This document shows, in pieces, positions 8,870-17,014 of a stretch of DNA of 26,725 nucleotides (positions are counted from its first letter, which is position 1; the number at the start of each line of letters is the position of its first letter). The translations under genes and the position numbers were made by a program. This DNA is from DP-20 sp964539925 (lineage in GTDB: Bacteria > Desulfobacterota > Binatia > UBA9968): the NCBI GenBank assembly GCA_964539925.1, contig CAZILB010000038.1, positions 1-26,725 of the forward strand, read 5' to 3'. The notes beneath the pieces are model-generated. The model did no database searches. It was given only the letters and a program-made list of their open reading frames with translations, and was not told the DNA's origin.

Positions 8870-9467
8870 ATGAGTGACAGGAAAATTTCATCGGGGAAGA
8901 CGGTGGCAGCAACGATTTTTGCAGTGATCTTCGCAATCGGCTTGCTCGCGGGCGAAAGCTTGCTGCGCGCGCCGGAGGCCGAAGGCCGCTGGGTGTTTAT
9001 CAAAGATGCTCCCGTATTGATCGTATCGCCGACGCCGATCCCTTACGCGAGAAAGACCATGGTGCGGATCTCGGGCTCGGGCTTCGAGCCCAAGCAAGAA
9101 ATTTCGCTGCAGATTGAATTGGGCGGCGTGCCGACGGATATTAGCTTTATGGTAAGACCGCGCCCGGTCGCCAACGAGTATGGCGCGTTTTCCAGCGAGT
9201 GGTTGTTGGACGGTGAGATCGGAGGCAAGCTGTTGTCTCCAACCGCCTACACGATTCGCGCGGAAGACGAAAACGGTTCGATTTTAGCCCATGCGCCGTT
9301 TGTCCTGCAGGCAGCAAAGAAAGATCCGAAGAAAGAAGCAAAGAAAGAAGCAAAGAANNNNNNNNNNNNNNNNNNNNNNNNNNNNNNNNNNNNNNNNNNN
9401 NNNNNNNNNNNNNNNNNNNNNNNNNNNNNNNNNNNNNNNNNNNNNNNNNNNNNNNNNAAAGAAGTAA
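8870..9467 (+). CDS. small exported protein with Ig/IPT-like fold and lysine-rich repeat tail (interrupted by gap)
   Basis: I do not recognise a named family. ATG 8870 follows an exceptionally strong site, TAGGAGGTG (8856-8864). Residues 11-32 form a signal peptide or membrane anchor. Residues about 45-145 alternate short beta-type stretches (VLIVSPTPIPY, VRISGSGFEP, YTIRAEDENG), resembling IPT/bacterial Ig-like domains; this is a weak, pattern-based suggestion. From about residue 148 a lysine-rich repeat begins (KKDPKKEAKKEAK), a 12-bp-period DNA repeat that runs into the 100-N gap. After the gap, one frame gives Lys-Lys-stop at 9459-9467, continuing the repeat; another frame runs to 9508 but through a strong hairpin, so I prefer 9467. 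Because N counts are arbitrary, frame cannot be carried across. It sits among TctC genes and may be co-transcribed with them. Confidence 0.7.
9358..9457. other. assembly gap (100 N) inside a tandem repeat
   Basis: A run of exactly 100 N, a conventional placeholder length. It is flanked on the left by AAGAAAGAAGCA-type 12-bp repeats and on the right by AAAGAAGTAAGC. A lysine-codon tandem repeat probably broke the assembly, so true length is unknown. Confidence 0.95.
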
Positions 9468-9492
9468 GCAAAAAAAGTAATCGAGATAGTGC

Positions 9493-9522
9493 GGGCAGCC
9501 GGAGTTAGCGCTCCGGCTGCCC
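9493..9522 (+). terminator. strong hairpin (12-bp perfect stem), terminator-like or processing site
   Basis: GGGCAGCCGGAG (9493-9504), loop TTAGCG, and CTCCGGCTGCCC (9511-9522) form a perfect GC-rich stem. No T-run follows (AAGAGAGAAAGG comes next), so Rho-independent termination would be poor; an mRNA-stabilising or attenuating stem is equally possible. It lies just upstream of the ribosome binding site of the gene at 9542. Confidence 0.55.
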
Positions 9523-9541
9523 AAGAGAGAAAGGAGTCAGC

Positions 9542-10657
9542 ATGAGACCGTTCGCGACGCGCCGCGTCTGTCGACAGGGCGGTTTAGTAGTTGCCGCCAT
9601 GGCATTGATTCTAATGGCGCCGTTGACACTGTTCGCGGCTTCCGCTCAGGATTTCTACGCGGGCAAGCGTATGACGATCCTGATCGGCTTTACCCCTGCC
9701 GGCGGCCATGACCTGGAGGCGCGGATCATGGCGCGCCATCTGCCGCGACATATGCCGGGACTGTCGTCTGTGGTGGTTCAGAACATGCCTGGAGCGGGCG
9801 GCCTGATGATGGGCGCGCATATGTACAAGCGGGTGAACCCCGACGGCCTCACAACCGCCGTGTTCGGCGGTACGCACCTGCAGAGCGCGATATTGGGCGA
9901 GGGGGTGGAGTACGACGTTGCGAAAATGAACGTTGTCTGGGCGGTGAGCGGCGTCAGAGTCGGGCTGATCCGCGATTTTTTGGGTGCCAAAGACGCGCTG
10001 GAGTTAACCAAAGTTCCGGCGGACAAGATCGTCGTGTCCGGGCGCACCAAGACGGATTCGTCGTGTTTGATGGGCAACCTTGGTATGGAGCTTCTGGGCG
10101 TCAAGGGGCATAAGTCCGTTTGTGCCTACGCCGGCACGGCGGTGATCAAGGCCGCCATGGAGCGCGGCGAGGTGAGTTATTTCGACGCCAGCGACGCGCA
10201 TCTGGTAGGCGGCGGGGCCTATGCGGAGATGTACCAGAAAAAGCAGGTGATTCCGATTTGGCAGTCGGGGTTGTTGCAGGCCGACGGAAAAATCGCCCGG
10301 TCGCCGACGGTGCCGGAAAACGTGCCGACGTTTTACGAAGCCTATGTTCAGGTACACAAAAAGCCGCCTGCGGGTCCCATGTGGGATGCCTTCAGAATCC
10401 TCTACAACACCGTTCACGGCAACCTGACCCGGGTGCTGATCATGCCGCCCGGAACGCCGATGGACCGCATTCAGTATTTGCGCACCGCTATTGCCAGTAT
10501 GGCCAAGGACCCGGCATTCGTGCGCGACTGGGAGAAGGTCTTCGGGCAGCCGCTCGCGCCGGCATTGGTTTCAGCCACTCAGGCGGAAGGTCTCAAGGAA
10601 GAATTCATGAAGCCTGCGCAGTGGCAGGATCATCTCAAGAAATTCATCGGACTCTAA
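9542..10657 (+). CDS. TctC-type (TTT family) periplasmic substrate-binding protein
   Basis: A 371-residue protein, ATG 9542, with AAAGGAG (9530-9536) 5 bp upstream. An arginine-containing n-region and a hydrophobic core make a signal peptide with cleavage near FAASAQ (31-36). DFYAGKRMTI, ligand loop PAGGHD (52-57) and NMPGAGG (81-87) follow. It is slightly longer than its paralogues. The pocket segment EVSYFDASD and the C-terminal LIMPPGTP block resemble the truncated protein at the window's left edge, not the GE-HG-C-W subclass. A hairpin terminator follows at 10709. The neighbouring gene at 11022 shares the mature N-terminus nearly residue for residue (DFYAGKRM, ILIGFTPAGGHD), so the pair are recent duplicates. 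Ligand unknown. Confidence 0.92.
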   Translation: MRPFATRRVCRQGGLVVAAMALILMAPLTLFAASAQDFYAGKRMTILIGFTPAGGHDLEARIMARHLPRHMPGLSSVVVQNMPGAGGLMMGAHMYKRVNPDGLTTAVFGGTHLQSAILGEGVEYDVAKMNVVWAVSGVRVGLIRDFLGAKDALELTKVPADKIVVSGRTKTDSSCLMGNLGMELLGVKGHKSVCAYAGTAVIKAAMERGEVSYFDASDAHLVGGGAYAEMYQKKQVIPIWQSGLLQADGKIARSPTVPENVPTFYEAYVQVHKKPPAGPMWDAFRILYNTVHGNLTRVLIMPPGTPMDRIQYLRTAIASMAKDPAFVRDWEKVFGQPLAPALVSATQAEGLKEEFMKPAQWQDHLKKFIGL

Positions 10658-10708
10658 GCAGGCCTTCGGGCGGGTTCGTCTCCCATGACGTTATCCGCCG
10701 CGCTATGA

Positions 10709-10737
10709 CGCCGGCGCCGGACCATCCGGCGCCGGCG
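10709..10737 (+). terminator. probable intrinsic terminator after the tctC-like gene
   Basis: CGCCGGCGCCGG (10709-10720), loop ACCAT, CCGGCGCCGGCG (10726-10737): a perfect 12-bp stem 51 bp after the stop at 10657, followed by GAGTGTTTGT. The T-tract is short, so efficiency is uncertain, but position and stability fit the end of the transporter operon. Confidence 0.6.
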
Positions 10738-11021
10738 GAGTGTTTGTCGATCTCTTGAGTCGAAGCTACGCCGGAGGGTTGTCGAATACTTCCGGCGCAA
10801 CGAGAAAGAATCGCCATGATGGTTCCCTCGGCTGTGATTTTTCTTGTGTTCGTGCCCGTTCCAACTTCGTTAAACGCATCTGAGTTTATGGCAAGGTGTT
10901 CTTCAAAATGCCCAGGATCGCCTGGGTCCCGCAGTTGATGGCCGCAAGGCAATGATGATTGACAAAGGCATATAACGCGGACTGCCGGACTCTTTGTCCT
11001 GACGGTCCGGGGAGGTATTCC
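10738..11021. other. intergenic region between two tctC-like genes
   Basis: The gap between genes is 364 bp including the terminator. Beyond a weak inverted repeat (CGCCGGA near 10770 and TCCGGCG near 10793) I see no credible gene. The open frames crossing it lack ribosome binding sites and family features. A separate promoter for the 11022 gene would have to lie here, but none is clear. Confidence 0.4.
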
Positions 11022-11191
11022 ATGAGCGCGTCAAGAATACTTCGGCTTTGTCGGCAGTTGGTTTATTCGTTCGCTATTTCGGCGCTGTTGTCCACGGCTC
11101 CGTCTGCGGCGCTGGCCGCATCGGCCGCGGATTTCTATGCGGGAAAGCGCATGTCGATCCTGATCGGCTTTACCCCGGCCGGAGGCCATGA
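11022..11191 (+). CDS. TctC-type (TTT family) substrate-binding protein, N-terminus only (cut by assembly gap)
   Basis: ATG 11022 with GGGGAGG (11009-11015) 6 bp upstream; the ATG-less upstream extension from 10959 is not needed. 56 complete residues are visible: a signal peptide (hydrophobic 14-33, cleavage near LAASAA), then DFYAGKRMSI and the ligand loop PAGGH at 52-56, at which point the 100-N gap begins. It is nearly identical here to the protein at 9542-10657. Sequence after the gap is not TctC-like in any frame, so roughly 900 bp of gene is probably missing, or the gene is truly broken. The paralogue similarity may itself explain the assembly break. Confidence 0.8.
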
Positions 11192-11291
11192 NNNNNNNNN
11201 NNNNNNNNNNNNNNNNNNNNNNNNNNNNNNNNNNNNNNNNNNNNNNNNNNNNNNNNNNNNNNNNNNNNNNNNNNNNNNNNNNNNNNNNNNN
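11192..11291. other. assembly gap (100 N) inside a tctC-like gene
   Basis: Placeholder gap. The left contig ends at the conserved PAGGH codons; the right contig starts just before an interspersed palindromic repeat. Actual missing length is unknown and probably well above 100 bp. Confidence 0.95.
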
Positions 11292-11315
11292 ACGAATGCA
11301 TGGCCACGCGCGTGT

Positions 11316-11387
11316 CTGTCATCCTGAGCAATGCGAAGGATCTCGGTCGAGATTCTTCACGCCGCTACGCTGCGTTCAGAATGACAG
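11316..11387. repeat. palindromic interspersed repeat, GTCATYCTGAG type, copy 1
   Basis: The ends CTGTCATCCTGA (from 11316) and TCAGAATGACAG (to 11387) are imperfect inverted repeats. Inner motifs GCGAAGGATCTCG and GAGATTCTTCACG are also inverted, around the perfect centre ATCTCG-GT-CGAGAT. The whole unit can fold into one long hairpin. A second copy is at 25216-25315. Such small non-coding palindromes are commonly mobile (REP/MITE-like); no transposase is visible here. Confidence 0.7.
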
Positions 11388-11439
11388 GATAAACAATTGG
11401 AAAGGTTAATTTTTAACAAGCGCTAAGGGAAGAAACATC

Positions 11440-12429
11440 ATGAAGATTATCGTTGGTTTTTTCTTTCTTGGTTTGATTATCGGAGCGCCGTACGGCTCCG
11501 AACTGAAAGCTCAGACCGAAGCTTTTCCGAGCAAGCCGCGCATCACCTGGGTGGCGCCGTTCTCGCCGGGTGGCGGCGTCGATGTGCTGACGCGGGCGAT
11601 GGCGCGCGAGGTCACCAGAGACCTCGGCGCCACCGTGATCGTGCAAAACATCCCCGGCGGCGGGGCGCGCATTGGCACGTCACACGTTTATCGCTCCCAG
11701 CCCGACGGCCATGCGCTCGGCACCTTCGTGGTCGGGACGCTGATCATTCCCCAGGCTTTGTTCAACGAGGCGCCCTACGACGTGCGGCAGTTTGTCTGGA
11801 TCGCCTCGCCGTACCGGTCCCCGTTCGGCGTGTGGGTTGCCGCAAACTCTCCCTACAAATCGCTCAACGATCTCAAGAAGATCGGAAGGCCGGTCTTCAT
11901 CGCGGAAACCGACGTGACCGCGACCGCTGTTCCCCCTGCCGTGTTGATCATGAGGGCTCTCGGTCTGGAGTACAAATTTATCACCGGTTTCGGCGGCCAG
12001 GCGCTGATGAATCCCGCGGTGATGCGCGGCGAGGCCGATCTGTTCTTGCGCTCCATCCCCAGCCAGGTGCCGTGGATCAAGGATATGCGCAATATCGCGA
12101 CGATCGCGCCTTCGCGCCACCCGTTGACGCCGGATTCGCCGACGCTCGCGGAACAGTTGAGCGGGGCGGCGGCGGACGTTCTGCCGCTCGGCAGCTCCAT
12201 TTTTCTGATCGGCGCGCCGCCGGGGACGCCGCCGCATGCGGCGCAAGCTTTGGAGCGCTCGATTCTCAAAGCGGTTGAAAGCCCGGCGCTCAAAAAGTGG
12301 GCCGAGAAGGCCGGTTTCATCCACGACCTCCAGCGCGTTGGCGGGGCGGATACCCGAAAAATTGTCGACGAATACATCGCGAGCCTCAACCGTCATGCGG
12401 ATATGCTGAAAGCGGTGATGAAGCGCTAG
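11440..12429 (+). CDS. TctC-type (TTT family) periplasmic substrate-binding protein, divergent
   Basis: A 329-residue protein, ATG 11440, with AAGGGAAG (11425-11432) upstream. The signal peptide ends near LKAQ (22-25); ligand loop PGGGVD (43-48) and NIPGGG (70-75) follow. It lacks the IPG insertion seen in the other island members (the region reads REVTRDLGATVIVQN), so it is closer to classical Bug-type TctC proteins and probably was not made by the same duplications. The pocket segment is GEADLFLRSIPSQVPW. The stop TAG at 12427-12429 is directly followed by a degenerate tail of another gene. Ligand unknown; membrane partner presumably one of the two upstream TctA-TctB proteins. Confidence 0.9.
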   Translation: MKIIVGFFFLGLIIGAPYGSELKAQTEAFPSKPRITWVAPFSPGGGVDVLTRAMAREVTRDLGATVIVQNIPGGGARIGTSHVYRSQPDGHALGTFVVGTLIIPQALFNEAPYDVRQFVWIASPYRSPFGVWVAANSPYKSLNDLKKIGRPVFIAETDVTATAVPPAVLIMRALGLEYKFITGFGGQALMNPAVMRGEADLFLRSIPSQVPWIKDMRNIATIAPSRHPLTPDSPTLAEQLSGAAADVLPLGSSIFLIGAPPGTPPHAAQALERSILKAVESPALKKWAEKAGFIHDLQRVGGADTRKIVDEYIASLNRHADMLKAVMKR

Positions 12430-12586
12430 CCGCCTTCGCCAAAGAATTGAAAAAATTACCGGCGAAGATGCGGCGCCGTTAATGCCGGAAGAATTGGAAA
12501 AGGTGATTCGCGATCTGCCGCGCGATCCCGAAACTATTGATCTGTTCAAAAAACTTGCAGGGGCGGATCCCTTGCCGCCGCGGTGA
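12429..12586 (+). pseudogene. frameshifted C-terminal remnant of a TctC-like gene
   Basis: Immediately after the stop of the preceding gene, one frame reads AAFAKELKK. A shift at the A-run 12450-12455 moves into the frame ITGEDAAPLMPEELEKVI, which continues through RDLPRDPETIDLFKK and LAGADPLPPR to a TGA at 12584-12586. The joined peptide looks like the last ~55 residues of a TctC-type protein (compare FLEEYRRIVG then a polar helix at the end of the first gene). There is no start codon, upstream domain or ribosome binding site, so it cannot be a working gene. A deletion or recombination has probably joined it to the 11440 gene. Confidence 0.5.
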
Positions 12587-12751
12587 GCCGGCATCAATTG
12601 AACCGATCGGCGTGTCAATTTATCATTACCGGCTAGCCGCCGGGGTGCGGAGCGATTTTTTAAAACCCGGACACGCGCTCGGTTAACCAGTCGGTTGGAG
12701 GCCATAAGATCGGCGGCCCTCTAATAACGTGATCATGCGAAAACCGCAGGA
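12587..12751. other. intergenic region before the VTT-domain gene
   Basis: Together with the remnant, 322 bp separate the neighbouring genes. In this part I see no coding signal, repeat or convincing promoter. Confidence 0.4.
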
Positions 12752-13456
12752 ATGAACAGGTTCAGAGAGCAGGGCCCGTTTGCCTTCCTCGTGGGTTATG
12801 CGGCGGCAATGCCGTTGCTTGTCAGCGGGTCGGGATTGTGGTTTCTCGCCGACATCATCGCGGTTTTCGACAGTGCCGGGCGCTGGGCCACATTCCTTTT
12901 TACGGTGATCACCGCCGGGGCGCTTGCCCTGGCCTTGCTGCCGTCGATTGTTATGTCGGCGTTGGCTGGCGCGCTTTTCGGCATCTACGGGCTCGTACCC
13001 GCCGTCGTTTCATATCTGATCGCGTGCAGCTTGAGTTTCGAAGTCGCGCGGCGATTGCTTCAACCGTCGATTCAAAGCGCCGTGCAGCGCTCGCCGCGGG
13101 CGCGCGCCGTGCAGGAAAAATTCCACGAGGCAAACTTCAAGCTCGTCGTCTTGGGCCGTTTATCTCCGGCGATCCCCTTCGCCGTGATGAATTTACTGCT
13201 CGGTGTCTCGAATCTGTCCCGCTCGACCTATTTATGGGGCAGCTTCGTCGGTATGCTGCCGCGAACGCTGGTCGCTGTTGCGGCCGGCGCGGGTGCGCAA
13301 ACGGCGTTCGTGGCCTTGAGCGAGGGAGCGATGCCGTCGCTCGACGGCCCCCTTGACCTCGCTCTGCCATTTCTCGCCGTAATCGGCACGGCGGGCCTCG
13401 TCTGGGTCGGGGGTAGAGCCGTTTGGCAGGCGCTGGCCGAAAATTCGAAAAGCTAG
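12752..13456 (+). CDS. TVP38/TMEM64 family (VTT domain) membrane protein
   Basis: A 234-residue protein with about five to six hydrophobic segments (11-35, 47-67, 68-98, 130-150, 160-185, 203-223). It shows the VTT/SNARE-associated hallmark: a glycine-rich re-entrant stretch SALAGALFGIYG (69-80) and then RLSPAIPFAVMN (136-147) with GMLPRT (167-172). The family (DedA-related, scramblase-like fold) acts in the inner membrane, often in lipid or small-molecule translocation; the exact role is unknown. The start is uncertain: ATG 12752 has only a weak GCAGGA too close upstream, and an in-frame ATG at 12809 would remove part of the first helix. Its location between the transporter island and an oxygenase gives no clear functional link. 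Confidence 0.85.
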   Translation: MNRFREQGPFAFLVGYAAAMPLLVSGSGLWFLADIIAVFDSAGRWATFLFTVITAGALALALLPSIVMSALAGALFGIYGLVPAVVSYLIACSLSFEVARRLLQPSIQSAVQRSPRARAVQEKFHEANFKLVVLGRLSPAIPFAVMNLLLGVSNLSRSTYLWGSFVGMLPRTLVAVAAGAGAQTAFVALSEGAMPSLDGPLDLALPFLAVIGTAGLVWVGGRAVWQALAENSKS

Positions 13457-13469
13457 CGCACGTAACTTC

Positions 13470-13499
13470 TTGACTCGTAGAATGAAAATCGACTAGCTT
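13470..13499 (+). promoter_or_regulatory. candidate promoter upstream of the CmcJ-like gene
   Basis: TTGACT (13470-13475), 18-bp spacer, TAGCTT (13494-13499), in the 149-bp gap before ATG 13606. It shares TCTTGACT and a C-TA-N-N-TT-C block with the candidate at 23427-23455. Weak -10 match to the E. coli consensus. Confidence 0.3.
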
Positions 13500-13605
13500 C
13501 CGTGTCATCGACAGGATTTACCGGGCGGCCGCCTCTGTCTATAGTCATTAGTGCTGGAAGGCTGAGATTGGCGCGGCGCCCGAGCAAAGAGAAGGAGCTT
13601 CGTTT

Positions 13606-14418
13606 ATGCTTGAAGCAGTGACCGTCGATATTCCCTACACAGTGGACACCGGTGAAAAGCTGGTCAACGAGACCTTCGGGCCGAACAATATTCGCCGGCG
13701 CAAGACGGGAACCCATGACTTACAAACAATGACCGTCTACAACGGCCGGCTTTCCGCGGATCAATTTTCACTCGAGGAACATGGCTTCAAGCTCGTGGAG
13801 CACAAGACCAAGGTGGCGGATTTCTTCGATGAAGCGCAGCTCAAAACGGTCTATTACCCGGAAGTCGAGGCGCTGATCAGGCGCGAGTCGGGGGCGGCGC
13901 GCGTGGTGATTTTCGATCATACGCTGCGCTCGGGCGAGGAGGCGGAGCGCGAGGCCAAGCTCATTCGCGAGCCGGTGCTCTCCGCGCACAATGATTATAC
14001 GGAATGGTCCGGGCCGAACCGGGTGCGCGAGTTTTTACCCGACGAGGCGGATGAGTTGCTCAAGCGCCGCTTTGCGATCATTCAAGTTTGGCGCGCGATC
14101 AATCGGCCGATCCAATCAAACCCGCTGGCCGTGGCCGATGCCAAGAGCGTTGCGATGGAAGACCTCCTTGTGGCCGAGCGCCGCTATCCGCATAGAGTGG
14201 GGCAGACCTATCGCTTGAAGCACAACCCCAACCACCGCTGGTTCTATTTTCCCGAGATGCGGCGCGACGAGGCGTTGGTGTTCAAAGTTTACGATTCCGA
14301 AAAAGACGGCCGGGCGCGCTTCACGCCGCACACCTCCTTCAACGACCCCGCGTCGCCGCCGAACGCGCGCCCGCGCCAGAGCATCGAGGCGCGTGCCTTT
14401 GCGTTTTTTCCCGCCTAG
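13606..14418 (+). CDS. CmcJ/NvfI-family oxidoreductase (2-oxoglutarate/Fe(II)-like fold)
   Basis: A 270-residue cytoplasmic protein; GAAGGAG (13591-13597) lies 8 bp before ATG 13606. It matches the family of CmcJ (cephamycin 7-alpha-methoxylation) and the fungal NvfI-type enzymes. SAHNDYT gives His128 and Asp130 as the likely iron-binding HxD pair, followed by FAIIQVWRAINRP (156-168), LVFKVYDS (224-231), FTPHTSF with His242 as probable third ligand, and PRQSIEARAF (256-265) near the C-terminus. Members hydroxylate or otherwise oxidise small organic substrates; the substrate here is not predictable. Length is normal. It stands alone, facing the convergent minus-strand cluster with only 3 bp between stops, so its mRNA end overlaps the antisense neighbour's. 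Confidence 0.82.
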   Translation: MLEAVTVDIPYTVDTGEKLVNETFGPNNIRRRKTGTHDLQTMTVYNGRLSADQFSLEEHGFKLVEHKTKVADFFDEAQLKTVYYPEVEALIRRESGAARVVIFDHTLRSGEEAEREAKLIREPVLSAHNDYTEWSGPNRVREFLPDEADELLKRRFAIIQVWRAINRPIQSNPLAVADAKSVAMEDLLVAERRYPHRVGQTYRLKHNPNHRWFYFPEMRRDEALVFKVYDSEKDGRARFTPHTSFNDPASPPNARPRQSIEARAFAFFPA

Positions 14419-14421
14419 ACC

Positions 14422-15180
14422 TCAGCGCAGCGTCTTGAGACGCGCCCGCATCTCCTCGGCGGTGATGTCCTGGCCGTATAAAGGACCGCCCTGCGCAAAG
14501 AACCTGGCGCTCTCCAGGTTGCCGACGAGCACCGGATCGAAGCCGGCGGCGCGGACAAGGGTCTGCGCGACGGAAACGGCCTCTTTGTCGTCACCCGCGA
14601 TTGGAATCGCCATCAGCGCGTCCGGCCGATGGGCGGCGCTTTCGAGCCGGCGGAAATTCATCGTATTGAACGCCCTCACAACGCGTGCGCCGGCCAAGTA
14701 TTTTGCGGAGGTTTTGCCGATGCCGTGATCGCGCGCTTCGTTGGCGATTTCGCCGTCGCGCCGCAGAACCGCATTGCCGGCATCGAGGATGATCTTTCCC
14801 TTAAGTTCTCGCGCGTAGTCTTTGCCGATCTGCGGATAGGCGCCGTAGGGGACAGCGATAAAAATGACCTCGCCGAAGTTCAGGGCTTCGCGCACCGTGC
14901 CGGCGCCGGCCAGCGGACCGAGACCGTCGGTCAATGGTTTTAACTTATCGGGATTGCGCGAGGAGAACATCACCGGGTGTCCGGCTTTGACCCACAGCGC
15001 GCCCACCGTGCCGCCGATATTTCCCGCCCCGATGATACCGATTTTCACCTTGGCAGCGCCGCCGGGCGATTGGCCGAAACCGTTTTCGGACAAGATGGGG
15101 ATGGCGAAGACCATTGCCAAAGCGAACTTGATCGGAAAAGCGTTGCGCCAGGATATACGGTGAAAAGTCCGGTGCGCCAT
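14422..15180 (-). CDS. NADPH-dependent F420 reductase-like Rossmann protein with export-like N-terminus
   Basis: About 252 residues. AAGGAG (15192-15187 on this strand) favours the second of two ATGs (15180; the first is at 15183). The core starts with KVKIGIIGAGNIGG (GAGNIGG at about 51-57), a classical dinucleotide-binding loop, followed by SSRNP, the place where NADP-preferring members of this family have an S-x-R motif. AFNTMN and the C-terminal ARFFAQGGPLYG fit the NADP oxidoreductase/F420-reductase family. Unusual: about 40 extra N-terminal residues form a signal-peptide-like stretch (FALAMVFAIPIL, then FGQS). A shorter start at the GTG of KVKIG would give a normal cytoplasmic enzyme but lacks a ribosome binding site. 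Last gene of the minus-strand series. Confidence 0.75.
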   Translation of the reverse strand: MAHRTFHRISWRNAFPIKFALAMVFAIPILSENGFGQSPGGAAKVKIGIIGAGNIGGTVGALWVKAGHPVMFSSRNPDKLKPLTDGLGPLAGAGTVREALNFGEVIFIAVPYGAYPQIGKDYARELKGKIILDAGNAVLRRDGEIANEARDHGIGKTSAKYLAGARVVRAFNTMNFRRLESAAHRPDALMAIPIAGDDKEAVSVAQTLVRAAGFDPVLVGNLESARFFAQGGPLYGQDITAEEMRARLKTLR

Positions 15181-15300
15181 CATCGACTCCTTATGAGATG
15201 CTTTGGCCGGCCGCAGCCTAAAACTTATAACCGGCGTTCTCGGTTTGCGGCCTGCCCGTGAATGATTTCAAAGCTTCGCTGCCAAGACAAGTGCCTTGCT

Positions 15301-16983
<1,683 letters not shown>

Positions 16984-17014
16984 GATTTGAATTCGTTCGT
17001 TAGCGGGTGATTTG

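Noticed and set aside
10120..10758. 212-codon + strand frame overlapping the 9542 TctC gene
   Set aside because: Alternative frame of a clear TctC coding region, without recognisable domains.
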